Below are positions 1 to 9,900 of a stretch of DNA of 48,376 nt, piece by piece; the first letter of the stretch is position 1, and every line of letters begins with the position of its first letter. Source of the stretch: a virus. A program made the translations under genes and the position numbers. The notes below the pieces were generated by a model. It did not search any database. It saw only the letters and a list, made by a program, of their open reading frames with translations, and was not told where the DNA came from. Location: the IMG/VR virus record IMGVR_UViG_3300028734_000030, positions 1 to 48,376 of that record. One strand, written 5' to 3'.

Positions 1-26
1 ACGTGAAAATAAAGAAAGTGGGTTAG
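1..26 (+). CDS. Possible 3' end of the LamG adhesin gene, if the map is circular
   Basis: If base 48376 is joined to base 1, the reading frame of the LamG-domain gene at the right end continues here for eight codons (HVKIKKVG, a basic tail like the preceding residues) and stops at TAG 24-26. A terminator follows within 20 bp, as expected at the end of a late operon. A short open stretch could occur by chance, so this is support for circular closure rather than proof. Confidence 0.4.
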
Positions 27-42
27 AATAGCTCAGACATTA

Positions 43-77
43 AAAAGCCCCGAAAGTCTAAGACTAACAGGGCTTTT
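43..77 (+). terminator. Rho-independent terminator of the late operon
   Basis: AAAAGCCC (43-50) pairs with GGGCTTTT (70-77). The 19-nt loop contains a second small stem (AGTCT/AGACT). The T-rich 3' arm continues into TTTATTT. It lies just behind the probable stop codon of the wrapped LamG gene and would end rightward late transcription. Confidence 0.75.
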
Positions 78-596
78 ATTTAATATTTGTGACTTGCGAA
101 CTCACCAGTTCCAAGCCACCGACTACAAGGCCCAACACGCCCGGTAGATTTAACTAATAGAGGACTGAGCCTCCTACTATTAGGTTACAAATACTCAATA
201 AGCAATATGGCCTATTAAGTATTAAGTAATATTAGACAGTAAAACCGCTAATAAAGTCAAATTCGGTGGGAATATGCCAGCCGCTCACAAAGTATTCAAG
301 CACCAGCCTGGGGTAAAAACCGGGTAACTCGATAGGTTGGGGAATAGGCCAACCTGCCATGTAAACAAGGCATGGCGCAAACAGCCGTAAGGATGGTACA
401 CAAGGATTGTTAGAGGGTGGACTGGACACGCCCGGAGTTTACAGAGACTCGAATTTGTCAGGCTGTAATGAATCTATCGGGCTTGAATACAAAAGACAGT
501 GCGGAAGGTATTTTAATAGTCCCTATCCAGAACGGTCTAAATGATTGCTATTGCCTAAGCTAATGACCATTTCCCAAAAAGAAACAATGTAAAAAC
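78..596 (+). ncRNA. Gene-free leader, candidate structured RNA
   Basis: About 520 bp without a convincing gene. It holds several clean hairpins: CTAATAG-AGGA (154-164) with TCCT-A-CTATTAG (172-183); AGGTTGG (334-340) with CCAACCT (349-355); directly abutting it GCCATG (356-361) with CATGGC (371-376); and a possible closing helix ACAGCC (381-386) with GGCTGT (461-466). The motif ACACGCCCGG occurs twice (about 134 and 425). Density and adjacency of stems suggest a folded RNA, perhaps a large phage RNA. I do not recognise the family, and it could instead be a structured 5' UTR. Confidence 0.3.
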
Positions 597-1145
597 ATGC
601 GCTATTACTACGATTGCGAATTCATAGACGATGGATTAACGATAGACCTTATTTCAATAGGCATGGTGGCTGAGGATGGCAGAGAGTTTTATGCGATTAG
701 CACGGAGTTTGATGCTAATAAAGCGTCTGACTGGGTTAAAGAAAATGTCCTTATTCATCTTCCAAAAATAGAAACCAAGATTTATTCATTAGGTAAAGAT
801 GTTAGAGGTATTGGCGTAAGTAATACACACATTCCTGATGAATACAAATCACGCTTAGAAATTAAAAATTCTATTTTAGACTTTTGTAATCCTGAAAAAT
901 ACGGTAAGCCTGAATTTTGGGCCTACTACGCGGACTATGACCATGTTGCATTGTGTCAGTTATTCGGGACAATGATGGACTTACCTAAAGGTTGGCCTAT
1001 GTACACTTGTGATATTAAGCAATTATGCGATTCCCTGGGAAATCACAAGTTACCTGAACAAAAAGAAGGCGAGCATAACGCGCTTGCTGATGCCAGACAT
1101 AACCGTGTGATGTATGAATACCTGTTAAAAATTCAGTGTTGTTGA
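597..1145 (+). CDS. DnaQ-like 3'-5' exonuclease (DEDDh, Rv2179c-type)
   Basis: 182 residues with the complete DEDDh set: D6-x-E8 in the first strand (YYDCEFID), D113/D115 in YADYD, and H160 with D165 in HNALADARHN. This matches the stand-alone 3'-5' exoribonuclease family described for Rv2179c and its phage relatives, usually about 160-190 residues. Expected activity is metal-dependent removal of 3' nucleotides from single-stranded or overhanging nucleic acid, in the cytoplasm. It is the first gene after the 5' gene-free region and is followed by two tiny genes. DNA versus RNA substrate cannot be told from sequence. Confidence 0.8.
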   Translation: MRYYYDCEFIDDGLTIDLISIGMVAEDGREFYAISTEFDANKASDWVKENVLIHLPKIETKIYSLGKDVRGIGVSNTHIPDEYKSRLEIKNSILDFCNPEKYGKPEFWAYYADYDHVALCQLFGTMMDLPKGWPMYTCDIKQLCDSLGNHKLPEQKEGEHNALADARHNRVMYEYLLKIQCC

Positions 1146-1151
1146 ATAGCG

Positions 1152-1241
1152 ATGACAATTTCACCAGATGAAACAATGTACCTTGAATACCTGCTGGTGT
1201 TTGTTGTTGCCTACCTGGTCGGCAGGCTGATAAATAGCTGA
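1152..1241 (+). CDS. Tiny single-span membrane protein
   Basis: 29 residues (starts MTISPDETMYLEY) with one hydrophobic run, LLVFVVAYLVG, and a short polar tail. Its stop (1239-1241) is one base before the ATG of the next gene, the tight packing seen throughout this genome. No family recognised. A coding call rests on the membrane-like composition and spacing only. Confidence 0.35.
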   Translation: MTISPDETMYLEYLLVFVVAYLVGRLINS

Positions 1242-1242
1242 T

Positions 1243-1524
1243 ATGGCCTGTAATTGTAGAGATGAAGTTACCGAAAGCTTACTTTCCGCTTGGAAGCTTA
1301 AAACGCCTTTTGCTAGTGGTCATCTGATTACGCTAGATGGGTATATCCCTTTAGGGAAAAACCCAAAATTATCAACTCTTGAAAAAGCCCAAATGATGAT
1401 TTATAAGTATTGTGTTTTTAGTGATAAGTCTGGAAATATCATATCAAGACACAAAAAAAATCATCTAATTTTTACCTACTGCCCATTTTGCGGGGTTAAA
1501 TACGATCCTGATGAAAGCAAATAA
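1243..1524 (+). CDS. Small protein with C-terminal CPFCG knuckle
   Basis: 93 residues. It has a cysteine pair near the N terminus (MACNCRDE) and a CPFCG knuckle near the C terminus (about residue 82), so the two ends may share a metal or form a zinc-ribbon-like fold. The middle is mixed helix and strand with no recognised domain. It sits between the exonuclease and the virion protein genes. Function unknown. Confidence 0.55.
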   Translation: MACNCRDEVTESLLSAWKLKTPFASGHLITLDGYIPLGKNPKLSTLEKAQMMIYKYCVFSDKSGNIISRHKKNHLIFTYCPFCGVKYDPDESK

Positions 1525-1568
1525 CCGCTTGAAAACCAATAAAAACAAGCCGATAATCCAGCCATAGA

Positions 1569-1582
1569 ACGCCGCGAGGCGT
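1569..1582 (+). promoter_or_regulatory. GNRA-type hairpin in the leader of the 776-residue gene
   Basis: ACGCC pairs with GGCGT around a GCGA tetraloop, 27 bp upstream of the ATG at 1609; an AGGA ribosome-binding site lies between. It resembles the CGCC-GGGA-GGCG hairpin in front of the portal gene (33739-33750). Role unknown; mRNA stability or translation are possibilities. Confidence 0.35.
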
Positions 1583-1608
1583 ACCCCTCCTGCACAGGAC
1601 AAAAGATC

Positions 1609-3939
1609 ATGGCCAAGCCACAACCTAAAGCCGCTGACAATGGCGACTATGTACCCACCAAAATCCCAGGTGTTCTCAGATTAGGCAACAAATACAGCCG
1701 CGATCCGAACTACCCACCGCCTGCACAAGCGTCAAACCAGCCAGCCCGACAACCCTACACGCCGCTGTTAAAGCCCGTAACCGACTTATCGCCACGGCCA
1801 CAACCAGGCTTGCCAACCGGCTACAATCCGTTTACCAAAAAGAACACCATGGGAACCTTGCCTGAAGAAGATGTACAACTTGCTGAAGAAGCCAAGAACC
1901 CCCGAAAACTGGCGAAAGGCGGCGAAGTAAAAGGCCCAGGCACGGCAACTTCGGATTCAATTCCCGCCAAACTATCAAAGGGAGAGGTTGTGATCCCGGC
2001 GAAAGTGGTTAAACATTTTGGACTTGGTACGTTCAAGAAGATGATTGCCGCCGTACCGCCTCAGTTGGGCGCTAAGACAACGGTTAAGGATGGCGTAGTC
2101 AATGCCGCAGCCAGTGTTTTTGTGGACCCAAAGAAAAAGCCCGCTGTAGATTTATATGGCGAGCAATATACGGGAAATCCAACCCCCGATATAAGAACAG
2201 GCGAAGCTTTAGGAAAACATGTTGGCGGTAAACCCATATTAACAGAAGCGCCTAAGTTTTACAGTACAGGTTATACAGCCAATCCGATAAACGATATACG
2301 GACGGGTGAAGCGCCGCCTTCTTTTCGTCCTAAGCCTCAACCTCAAGCGCAATGGAACCAATCTTATAACGGCGACGTGACTGTACCTAATCAAATTGTA
2401 CAGCCCAAAACACAATGGGCCAGGACTTTAAAAACAACACCTGAAAATCAAGCCTTTTTAAATGAAAGCACGGCGGGTAATCCTGTTATTGAAACGGACC
2501 CCGCGCAAGCATCCCTAAAATACCAAGGATTGAAAGCCAGTCCATTTGATATAAACGCGGCGCGTGATTTTGCGTCCAATGCTGTTGGTGGCGTACAAGA
2601 CCCGGCATTAAGGGGTAAATTACAAAATATGTTTCCACAGCGCGAACCAGGATGGGCAGAGAAAGGATTGGAACTGGGTATGAATAAGGTGCGCGGAGCT
2701 ATGAATACTCCATTGCCTGTTTTTACTAAAAACGATACACCCGATTTTCTAAATACTTTATCGGATAAGATTACAGCAAATGCACCTGCACCCACTGTAA
2801 AAACAACAACACAACCCCAAAGACAAGCCACCTCAGTCAATAAACCGGCGATACCGGAAACACAAGCCGGACCTAACGGAAATAACGGAAATAACGGAAA
2901 TACGCAAACCGGACAAATAGCGCAAACCGCCGTTCCAACAGCCTCAACCTATGGCGTTAATCCGAAAACAGGCAGGGAAACCATGTCAGGGAAAGATTAC
3001 TCCATGTCCTGGACACCCAAAGATACACGTCCTGTCATGGAACAAATAACCAGCACCATGAACGACACCAGTGGCAGAGAATCAGCAGCACCCGTCGCCT
3101 TGAAGGATTACCAGAAGTTTGCACAAACACCCGTTGTCAATGGCGAACCTACCGCGATGATAAAGGGTAATCTGGTTTATCAAAAATCAGGCGCCCCCGT
3201 AAATCCTGATGACTTGAAATATGTCAGACAGTTAGGCGCACGTAGACGGTCAACCCCTGAATCCCTGGCAGAACTGGATAAAACCCTGGCGCTTAATGCC
3301 GATCCACTAACCAAGGAGAAACGGGATAATGAAAGGGCCAAACAAGCCAAGATTGTCGATGACCGATACGCCTGGGCCAGAAACCGCGAGGCCGAACGGC
3401 AGCAGGAAGGCCAACAAGCCAATCTAAACGCACAGACACAGCAGGCGATAGCTACGTTAATGAGTCCTGATTACGGCGGCAAAAAAGAAGCGATGGCGTT
3501 TTTGGAATACGCAGGCCGTTTGCAAAGTAATCAATCGCAAAACCAGCAGCAAGCCAACCAGTTCAATCAAACCATGGCTGCTAACCGCGAACAGGGCGCA
3601 GCACTAGGCGCAACCGAAGCGGCGAAGATGGAGCAAGCAAGAAATTTAAAAGAAATGGAATTGGGCAAGCCTACTCAGCTTAATAACCGTAAAACCTATA
3701 ACGAAATGGGCGCTGTTACCGGCGAAGAACCGGGCGGATTCATGGTTTATGATCCTAAAACAAAAAGTTATTCAGTGAGTGGCTCAGATCAAGCCGGCGA
3801 TACCAGTAATAAAATGACACCGGATGCAGCTAAAGCTGTTAAGGATATGCACTCAACCGATACCAATAAACAAAAGCTTGGGGCTGATTATTTACAAAAG
3901 CATTTCCCTGAAATTTATAAAATGTTCCAACAAGGTTAA
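1609..3939 (+). CDS. Probable virion-associated (internal or ejection) protein
   Basis: 776 residues, rich in Pro, Gln, Asn and Lys and probably largely disordered. Residues about 100-140 carry a pattern seen in many phage tail and ejection proteins: KGGEVKGPGTATSDSIPAKL, then KGEVVIPAKVV (GG..xGPGT.TSDSIPA.LS.GE.V.PA). Later parts contain Gly/Asn repeats (GNNGNNGN) and long Gln-rich helices that may form coiled coils around residues 600-690. It ends 5 bp before the giant polyvalent gene, so the two are probably co-translated and co-packaged. Exact role is not determinable; a virion location is inferred from the motif and the neighbour. Confidence 0.6.
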   Translation: MAKPQPKAADNGDYVPTKIPGVLRLGNKYSRDPNYPPPAQASNQPARQPYTPLLKPVTDLSPRPQPGLPTGYNPFTKKNTMGTLPEEDVQLAEEAKNPRKLAKGGEVKGPGTATSDSIPAKLSKGEVVIPAKVVKHFGLGTFKKMIAAVPPQLGAKTTVKDGVVNAAASVFVDPKKKPAVDLYGEQYTGNPTPDIRTGEALGKHVGGKPILTEAPKFYSTGYTANPINDIRTGEAPPSFRPKPQPQAQWNQSYNGDVTVPNQIVQPKTQWARTLKTTPENQAFLNESTAGNPVIETDPAQASLKYQGLKASPFDINAARDFASNAVGGVQDPALRGKLQNMFPQREPGWAEKGLELGMNKVRGAMNTPLPVFTKNDTPDFLNTLSDKITANAPAPTVKTTTQPQRQATSVNKPAIPETQAGPNGNNGNNGNTQTGQIAQTAVPTASTYGVNPKTGRETMSGKDYSMSWTPKDTRPVMEQITSTMNDTSGRESAAPVALKDYQKFAQTPVVNGEPTAMIKGNLVYQKSGAPVNPDDLKYVRQLGARRRSTPESLAELDKTLALNADPLTKEKRDNERAKQAKIVDDRYAWARNREAERQQEGQQANLNAQTQQAIATLMSPDYGGKKEAMAFLEYAGRLQSNQSQNQQQANQFNQTMAANREQGAALGATEAAKMEQARNLKEMELGKPTQLNNRKTYNEMGAVTGEEPGGFMVYDPKTKSYSVSGSDQAGDTSNKMTPDAAKAVKDMHSTDTNKQKLGADYLQKHFPEIYKMFQQG

Positions 3940-3944
3940 TCGTT

Positions 3945-6900
3945 ATGGCTATTCCATCTTATGAGGATTTTAAAAAGAATCCAGAACCGATAAAGCCTGC
4001 AACGCCATCTTATGATGACTATGTGAAAAGCCAGACGAGTGCTACTACATTAGGTGCGTATGGCAGAACTTTGGGGCAAGCGTTCAAGGGATTGCCGGCT
4101 ATGGTAGCTCAGACCTATGAAGGCGGCACACCTTACGATGAACAAACTAAAGTTGATGAGTTAATTGCTAAACAGCAAGCGGAAGATACTGCTTTTGCCA
4201 ATCAAACGGGTGCGGATCAACCTGCGTTTGGTGGCTTGTTTGGTGATAAAGCGACCATGCGAGATATTTACAATACTGCTCCCAGTATGCGTTCATCTAT
4301 GGCTGCTATAGCACCTACGGTAGCAGGAGCCAAAATAGGCGGCGCTTTAGGAAGTGTTGTTCCAGGCGTAGGAACAGCAGTTGGCGCAGGTGTAGGCGCA
4401 TTGGCCGGAACTGGTGCCAGTTACTTAGGGATGGCTAAACAGTCTCAAAACCAAGCTATACGGCAAAATATTGATAAAGCCAATTATGAGCGTGAACAAG
4501 CGGGCCAACCGCCATTAACACCCGTTGAAGCCAAAGCTATGCAGGATAAGCTTAACGCTACCGGAAAACCACAACTTTATGGCGCAGCAGAATCCGCTGG
4601 TGAATCATTAGGGGCTTTAGGCGAGTATGCCTTAATGAAATCCCCGTTAGGTCGTGTAGGAGAGGCTATTGGAACTATTACCAGTCCGTTAAAACGTGCC
4701 TTGATAACAGGTGGTATTAAGGGGGGCGGTACATTATTAGGTGAAAATCTTGAAGAACAAGCCACTAATGTTGTGCAAAACCCTATTCAGAAAGAATGGG
4801 GGATACCAGAACAGGGCGCAGGCGAAACGGCCAAACAAACGACAATAGCCACCGCTCCTATGGCGTTATTAGGATTGGGTGTAGGTGCTAAACAAGGATG
4901 GCAACAACCTTATACGCCACCAGCAGGCCCTCTCACCAGAGCCAGAGACGCAACCCAAGCACCTATACAACCAGTAACCCCTGAAGTTACAACAGAAACA
5001 ACCCCTATAGGTGCAGAAAATGCCATCCTTGGAAGAACTGCAACAGCAGCTAACAGACCTGTTACAGCAACAGGAGAAACTGTCAGCCCGGCAGGAATAC
5101 AACGCACTGGAAATGCTGAATATCAAGGCGTTAATCAGCAATTTGGAGCAGGAAATAAATTGGCAAACGGAATCAATTCAACGAGCGAAGGACAATTACC
5201 AGGACGCAACAGCCCTGTTACACGGGGAGTTGAGACGACAATGCCTGAAATTAAAGGACTTGGAACAGGGCAACAAACATTTACGCAGGAAGGAAGACGA
5301 CAACAAGGTACTACGGAGGAAGGAGGACAATCCCAAGGACAACCAATAATTTCACCCGCACCAGCGGCCACACTCACCCAACCGGAGAAGCCACATGGCA
5401 AAGCCGAAGAAATCACAGGAAAAAATGCCCCCGAAGCCGGGCAAAAAACCCTGCTAGAAGAAAAGACAGCGCCTGAGAATAAACCCTTGGGCGCTGAATT
5501 TACGCCGACGCATATTGACCCCGCCGACGATACGAAGTTGATGCACCTTGGCGGTAATGATTATCTTGACCAGGATAAATTCAACGCAATACAAAGAGGC
5601 GAAGCCGTTGACCCTTGGACATTTAACCCTGAAGATGTAGCACCCTATGAAGCACCTGCAAAACCAACTAAACCAACTCCTGGCGCACAACAAAAAGCAC
5701 CCGAAGGAACAAGTACACCTAAGCCCAGCACTACGGGCGTTAGCGAAGAAACACCAGCCCAGCAGACTGGAACGGCTGAGGGATTGGCTTCTGGACTGAA
5801 GCAACCTTGGGAAATGACGAGTGAAGAAGCTGCACGTCAGGGAATAGATAATGGCGGACACCGTGATGCCGTTGAAAAAGCTTTCAAGAGTGGTGAAAAC
5901 ATACCGGATAAAGTGCTTAAGGACTATCTCTGGTTAGCGGCAGAGAAAGCCAATAGGCCTTATGCTGATAGTCTAAAAAATCTTTCTGACAAGGAACTCA
6001 AGGCTGAAGAAAAACGTACTGGAAATGAATTAAATAGTTGGGCTAATCGCACACCAGGGATTATTGACAATAAAATCAATCCAGCATTACAAACGCAAGA
6101 AGGCCATGATTACAGTGAAAAGTATAGGTCTGTTATTAAGGAAATTGACTCACGCGAAGCTAACTATGGAAAACCCACACAAACCGAAACCAAACCAACG
6201 CAGCCAGCACCCAAGTCCGAAGCGCCTACCGCAGAAGCGCCGATGTTCACCAAAAACGGCCAGCCACAGACTTTTAAGAGCGAGAAAGGCGCTAACCTTG
6301 CCATCCAGTTAAAGAAGGCTAAGGAAACCCATACGGCGGTACAGCAGGGCGATAAGTGGATTGTGCAAGCAAAATCAACAACACCGCCGACGCCTATTCA
6401 AGAAAGCGCACCAGCGGCGGTTACTTCAAAAGGCGCATTGCAAACAAAGGTAGATGAACACTACAAGGCATTATTAGAAACCGATAAGTCAAAAGGTCTT
6501 GTTGATGCGTGGAATGTTGTGTCGGCTACGTTAAGAGACAATACGGATGAAACTTTTAAGAATCACATAAAATCCGCTATCGAATACAATCGCGTGAATA
6601 AAACTCATGCAAAAATAATACAAGACCTTATCGACAAAGAAGCAACCGCCCAGCCCACGGCCAAGGCCGAGCCGGGCAAGGCCGAACAACCCGCACCGGA
6701 AGCCAAGTCACAAGCCCAGTCAGAAGCGCCCGAAGCCAAGGCTGAACAGGTTAAGGCTGAACTTGTAAAGGTAAAAGATACTTATGGTAGCAGTCATCTT
6801 GTTGATAAACGAGAGCTTGATTCAGACAGGACTATGCTTAGGCGATTTAACCGCGATGGAAGAAAAATTGATGGCATGATTCACCGCGATAATATTGACT

Positions 6901-9900
6901 TGACCGGCGAGAAGGCTACAGAAGCGTGGAAAGACCTGCCTTATATTGCCGGTAAAAATGATAAGCCATTTCCAAACGAAAAGATTGCCGCATTAAAGAT
7001 TCGCAGCATAGGTCAGAAAGTTGAGGATTTTAATATTGAACCCATAAAAGGGGGCTTTATTGCTGTTAGAAAAAGCCTCGTTAATAAAGGCAATGTGCAA
7101 GCGGAACCTCCCCAAGCCCAGACAGAAACTCAAGGTATCAATGGGTTTTCAGATGCCGAAACAAAGGAGATTCAAGAGGCAGGTAAAACTCAAAAAGATT
7201 TAACCGGGTGGGCGCGTGGACGCTTTGGCTATGACCGGATTAAGGGCATTGATTTTAATTCGTTACAGACAAGCGAGGCTGAACAGCACATAGAAGGCGA
7301 CCACATAGAGCGTGTAACGCCGACTGTTGTTGAAAAGACCATCAACAAGGCCGCTAACAAGATAGACGTACCTAAAACAGAAATGCGTGAAGGGCTGATT
7401 AAGGATATTGATGCAGCAATTTTAAAGGCCCATGATGTAACGAATGAGTCTATTGAAAAGGCACGTTATGAAATAGCCGAAAATAGAGCGAGGACTATTG
7501 ATCTTAACCATAAAAGAAGTCCATCACAGAAAGAAATAAAAGAGGCTATTAACCATAGGCTTGAAAATGATGACTCTATTGGTGACTTAAAAAATACCTA
7601 TGGACAGGTTACTTTCGATGTTCCTGGCGATGGAATATTTAAGGTACTGAACACCAAAGAACACCTTGAGGACTTCAAGAAGAAAGTTTTAGCGTCAGAA
7701 GGCTTTAGGGAAACCCGCAACACATCAAACGCAACGCCCACATTCAAGCCAAACTTTGCACAAATTGATGGCTTCTCACAGGCTAAAGGCTATTTGGCGG
7801 ATTCTTTACGGAAAGACGCTACCGATCCGGTAGGCGATATTAAAATTGCTGCACAAATAGCGGCTAATAATGGCTTTACCAAGGAACAGATTGCAGACTT
7901 ATACAAGGGCAAGGAAGCACAGTTAAAGACTCAGTTCGATAACGCCTATCAAGAGGCTTTGGCTAGTTTAGGCGAAGAAACCACAGCCATGGAACCTGTT
8001 AAGGCCGAAGCCGTTAAGCCGGTTAAGGCCGAAGCCAAGCCTATCAATGAATTTGTACAACGCGGCCATAATTATTGGGAAGCGAACGTTAAGCCCCTTT
8101 TATATGATTATTTTAATGCCTATAACCGATTAGGCGCTGAAATGCTGGAACGGAATCTGATTAAGCCTAAAGGATTATCCGCTTCACAATGGCTAGATAA
8201 AAAGCGCACCCAACAATCCGAATGGGATCATGGTAGACAAACACAGCAAACCGGAATCCAATCATTAAGCCAGAAAGATTTATGGCCTACCAAGATTGAA
8301 GGTGCTGGCGAAGATTTAAGAAAATTTATGTTGGCTGCAATCAAAGCCATCAATAAAGCGCCCTATTCAAATGTACTATGGATGGAAAATCAGGAACAAG
8401 GCAAGCCTGTTTTTGGTGAACCTGTTAAGCCGGTGGCGACTGATAAAATAGCCAGACCACACTTTGAAAAAGACCGACAGGCATTAGCCGATAAAATAAG
8501 CGAGGGTATAGACCTGGATAAAATGCCAAGTTCTGGCAGAGTAAACCAGATGTACCAAAGCTTTAACGAAGGCGTTACTTTGTTACGTGCTGGAACCGGA
8601 AACTATAAGGATGATGCTCAATACAATGCGTTGTACCAGTCTGTATTAAGCACAAAAGAAAAGATTTTAGACTTCCAAAACGGGCAAGTTACCAAAGGAT
8701 GGGAAGAGTCTTTAAATAAACTTGAATCGTTGGTTAAAGAAAATAAAGACGAAAGTGAAAAAACATCACCCCCTTTATTTTCTAAAAATGACATACCTTA
8801 CGACACAGCATACAACGCCTATACTTGGAATAGCATGGTGCCTGAAAAACGCGCACAACAAGAACAGGATGGTTATGTTGAACACATGCAAAAAGTCTAT
8901 GACGATGTTATTAAATACGCTAAAACAGACGCACATAAAGCCATAATTGAGGATTCCTTTACAACCTATAAAGATGGGTATTTAAAGCGTGTATTAGCAC
9001 ACTTAAATGCTAAATCAAAAACCGCATCACCAATGGTAACCGGCCCCGCAAACTTCCCAACAAGGCGCAATGAAAAAGCGAATAATGTTGAGCATAATCG
9101 TTTAACTGAATTACTGGAATTTGATAAAAATGGACAGGAGAATTTAAAAAAGATAGCTTTAGCTTCACGACCACAATCTGAAATATTAAAAGAGCAGCAA
9201 GATAGTGTTAATAAGATGGTAGCTAGTTCGTTAGCCACTATAAAAAGCATTGATGATGGTGCGGTAGGAATGTCCAGACCATTGTTTGTTAGTAATTTAG
9301 TAGGGAGATTAAAAACATTATCAAATAAAGGCAGAACCGATCTTGTTAATGGTGCATTAGATTTAATCGAGGAAACACAGAAGGATTTAAAGAAGCCGCT
9401 TATATCGCCAAAAAATTCAATATGGGCATTACGCGACAAGACTAACGAAGCGAAGGAAGAAGCCAAAAGGGAACAAGGCACGGTCACGTTGAAAGAATAC
9501 GAAGGCGCACAGGTTGTTAATAATCACGAAGCCGAGCGAGTTCAAATACTGTTTGACGAAAAACCCAGTACCGAAGTACGTGCTGCATTGAAAAAAGCCG
9601 CGTTCAAGTGGTCGCCAAACAATAGCGCATGGCAACGGCAGAATACGCCGAATGGCATTTATTCAGCAACGCATGTGCTGGATGGGCTTTATAAAACCAA
9701 AGAAACCCCCCAAGGCACGGCGCTTTACAGCAAGGCCACAACACCCACCACCGGCAGCACGGTCCAGCAGGTTAAGTCATGGCTCACCGGCCAGAAGCGC
9801 CTTAGTGCGTTAATTTCATCTGGAAAGCTGCAAGTGGTTCAAGGCATACGTAACCTGCCAGAACACTTATGGGCTAATGGCGAAGCGTTAAGCACCGCTA

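Noticed and set aside
232-429. 65-residue minus-strand frame
   Set aside because: Pro-rich, no ribosome site, lies inside a stretch with strong RNA hairpins; composition unlike the real genes.
78-596. Group I intron
   Set aside because: No endonuclease inside, no split gene on either side, and the conserved core was not recognised.
5011-5349. 112-residue plus-strand frame inside the giant gene
   Set aside because: Fully contained in the continuous 3408-residue frame; Gln/Glu pattern is a frame-shadow of the repetitive linker.
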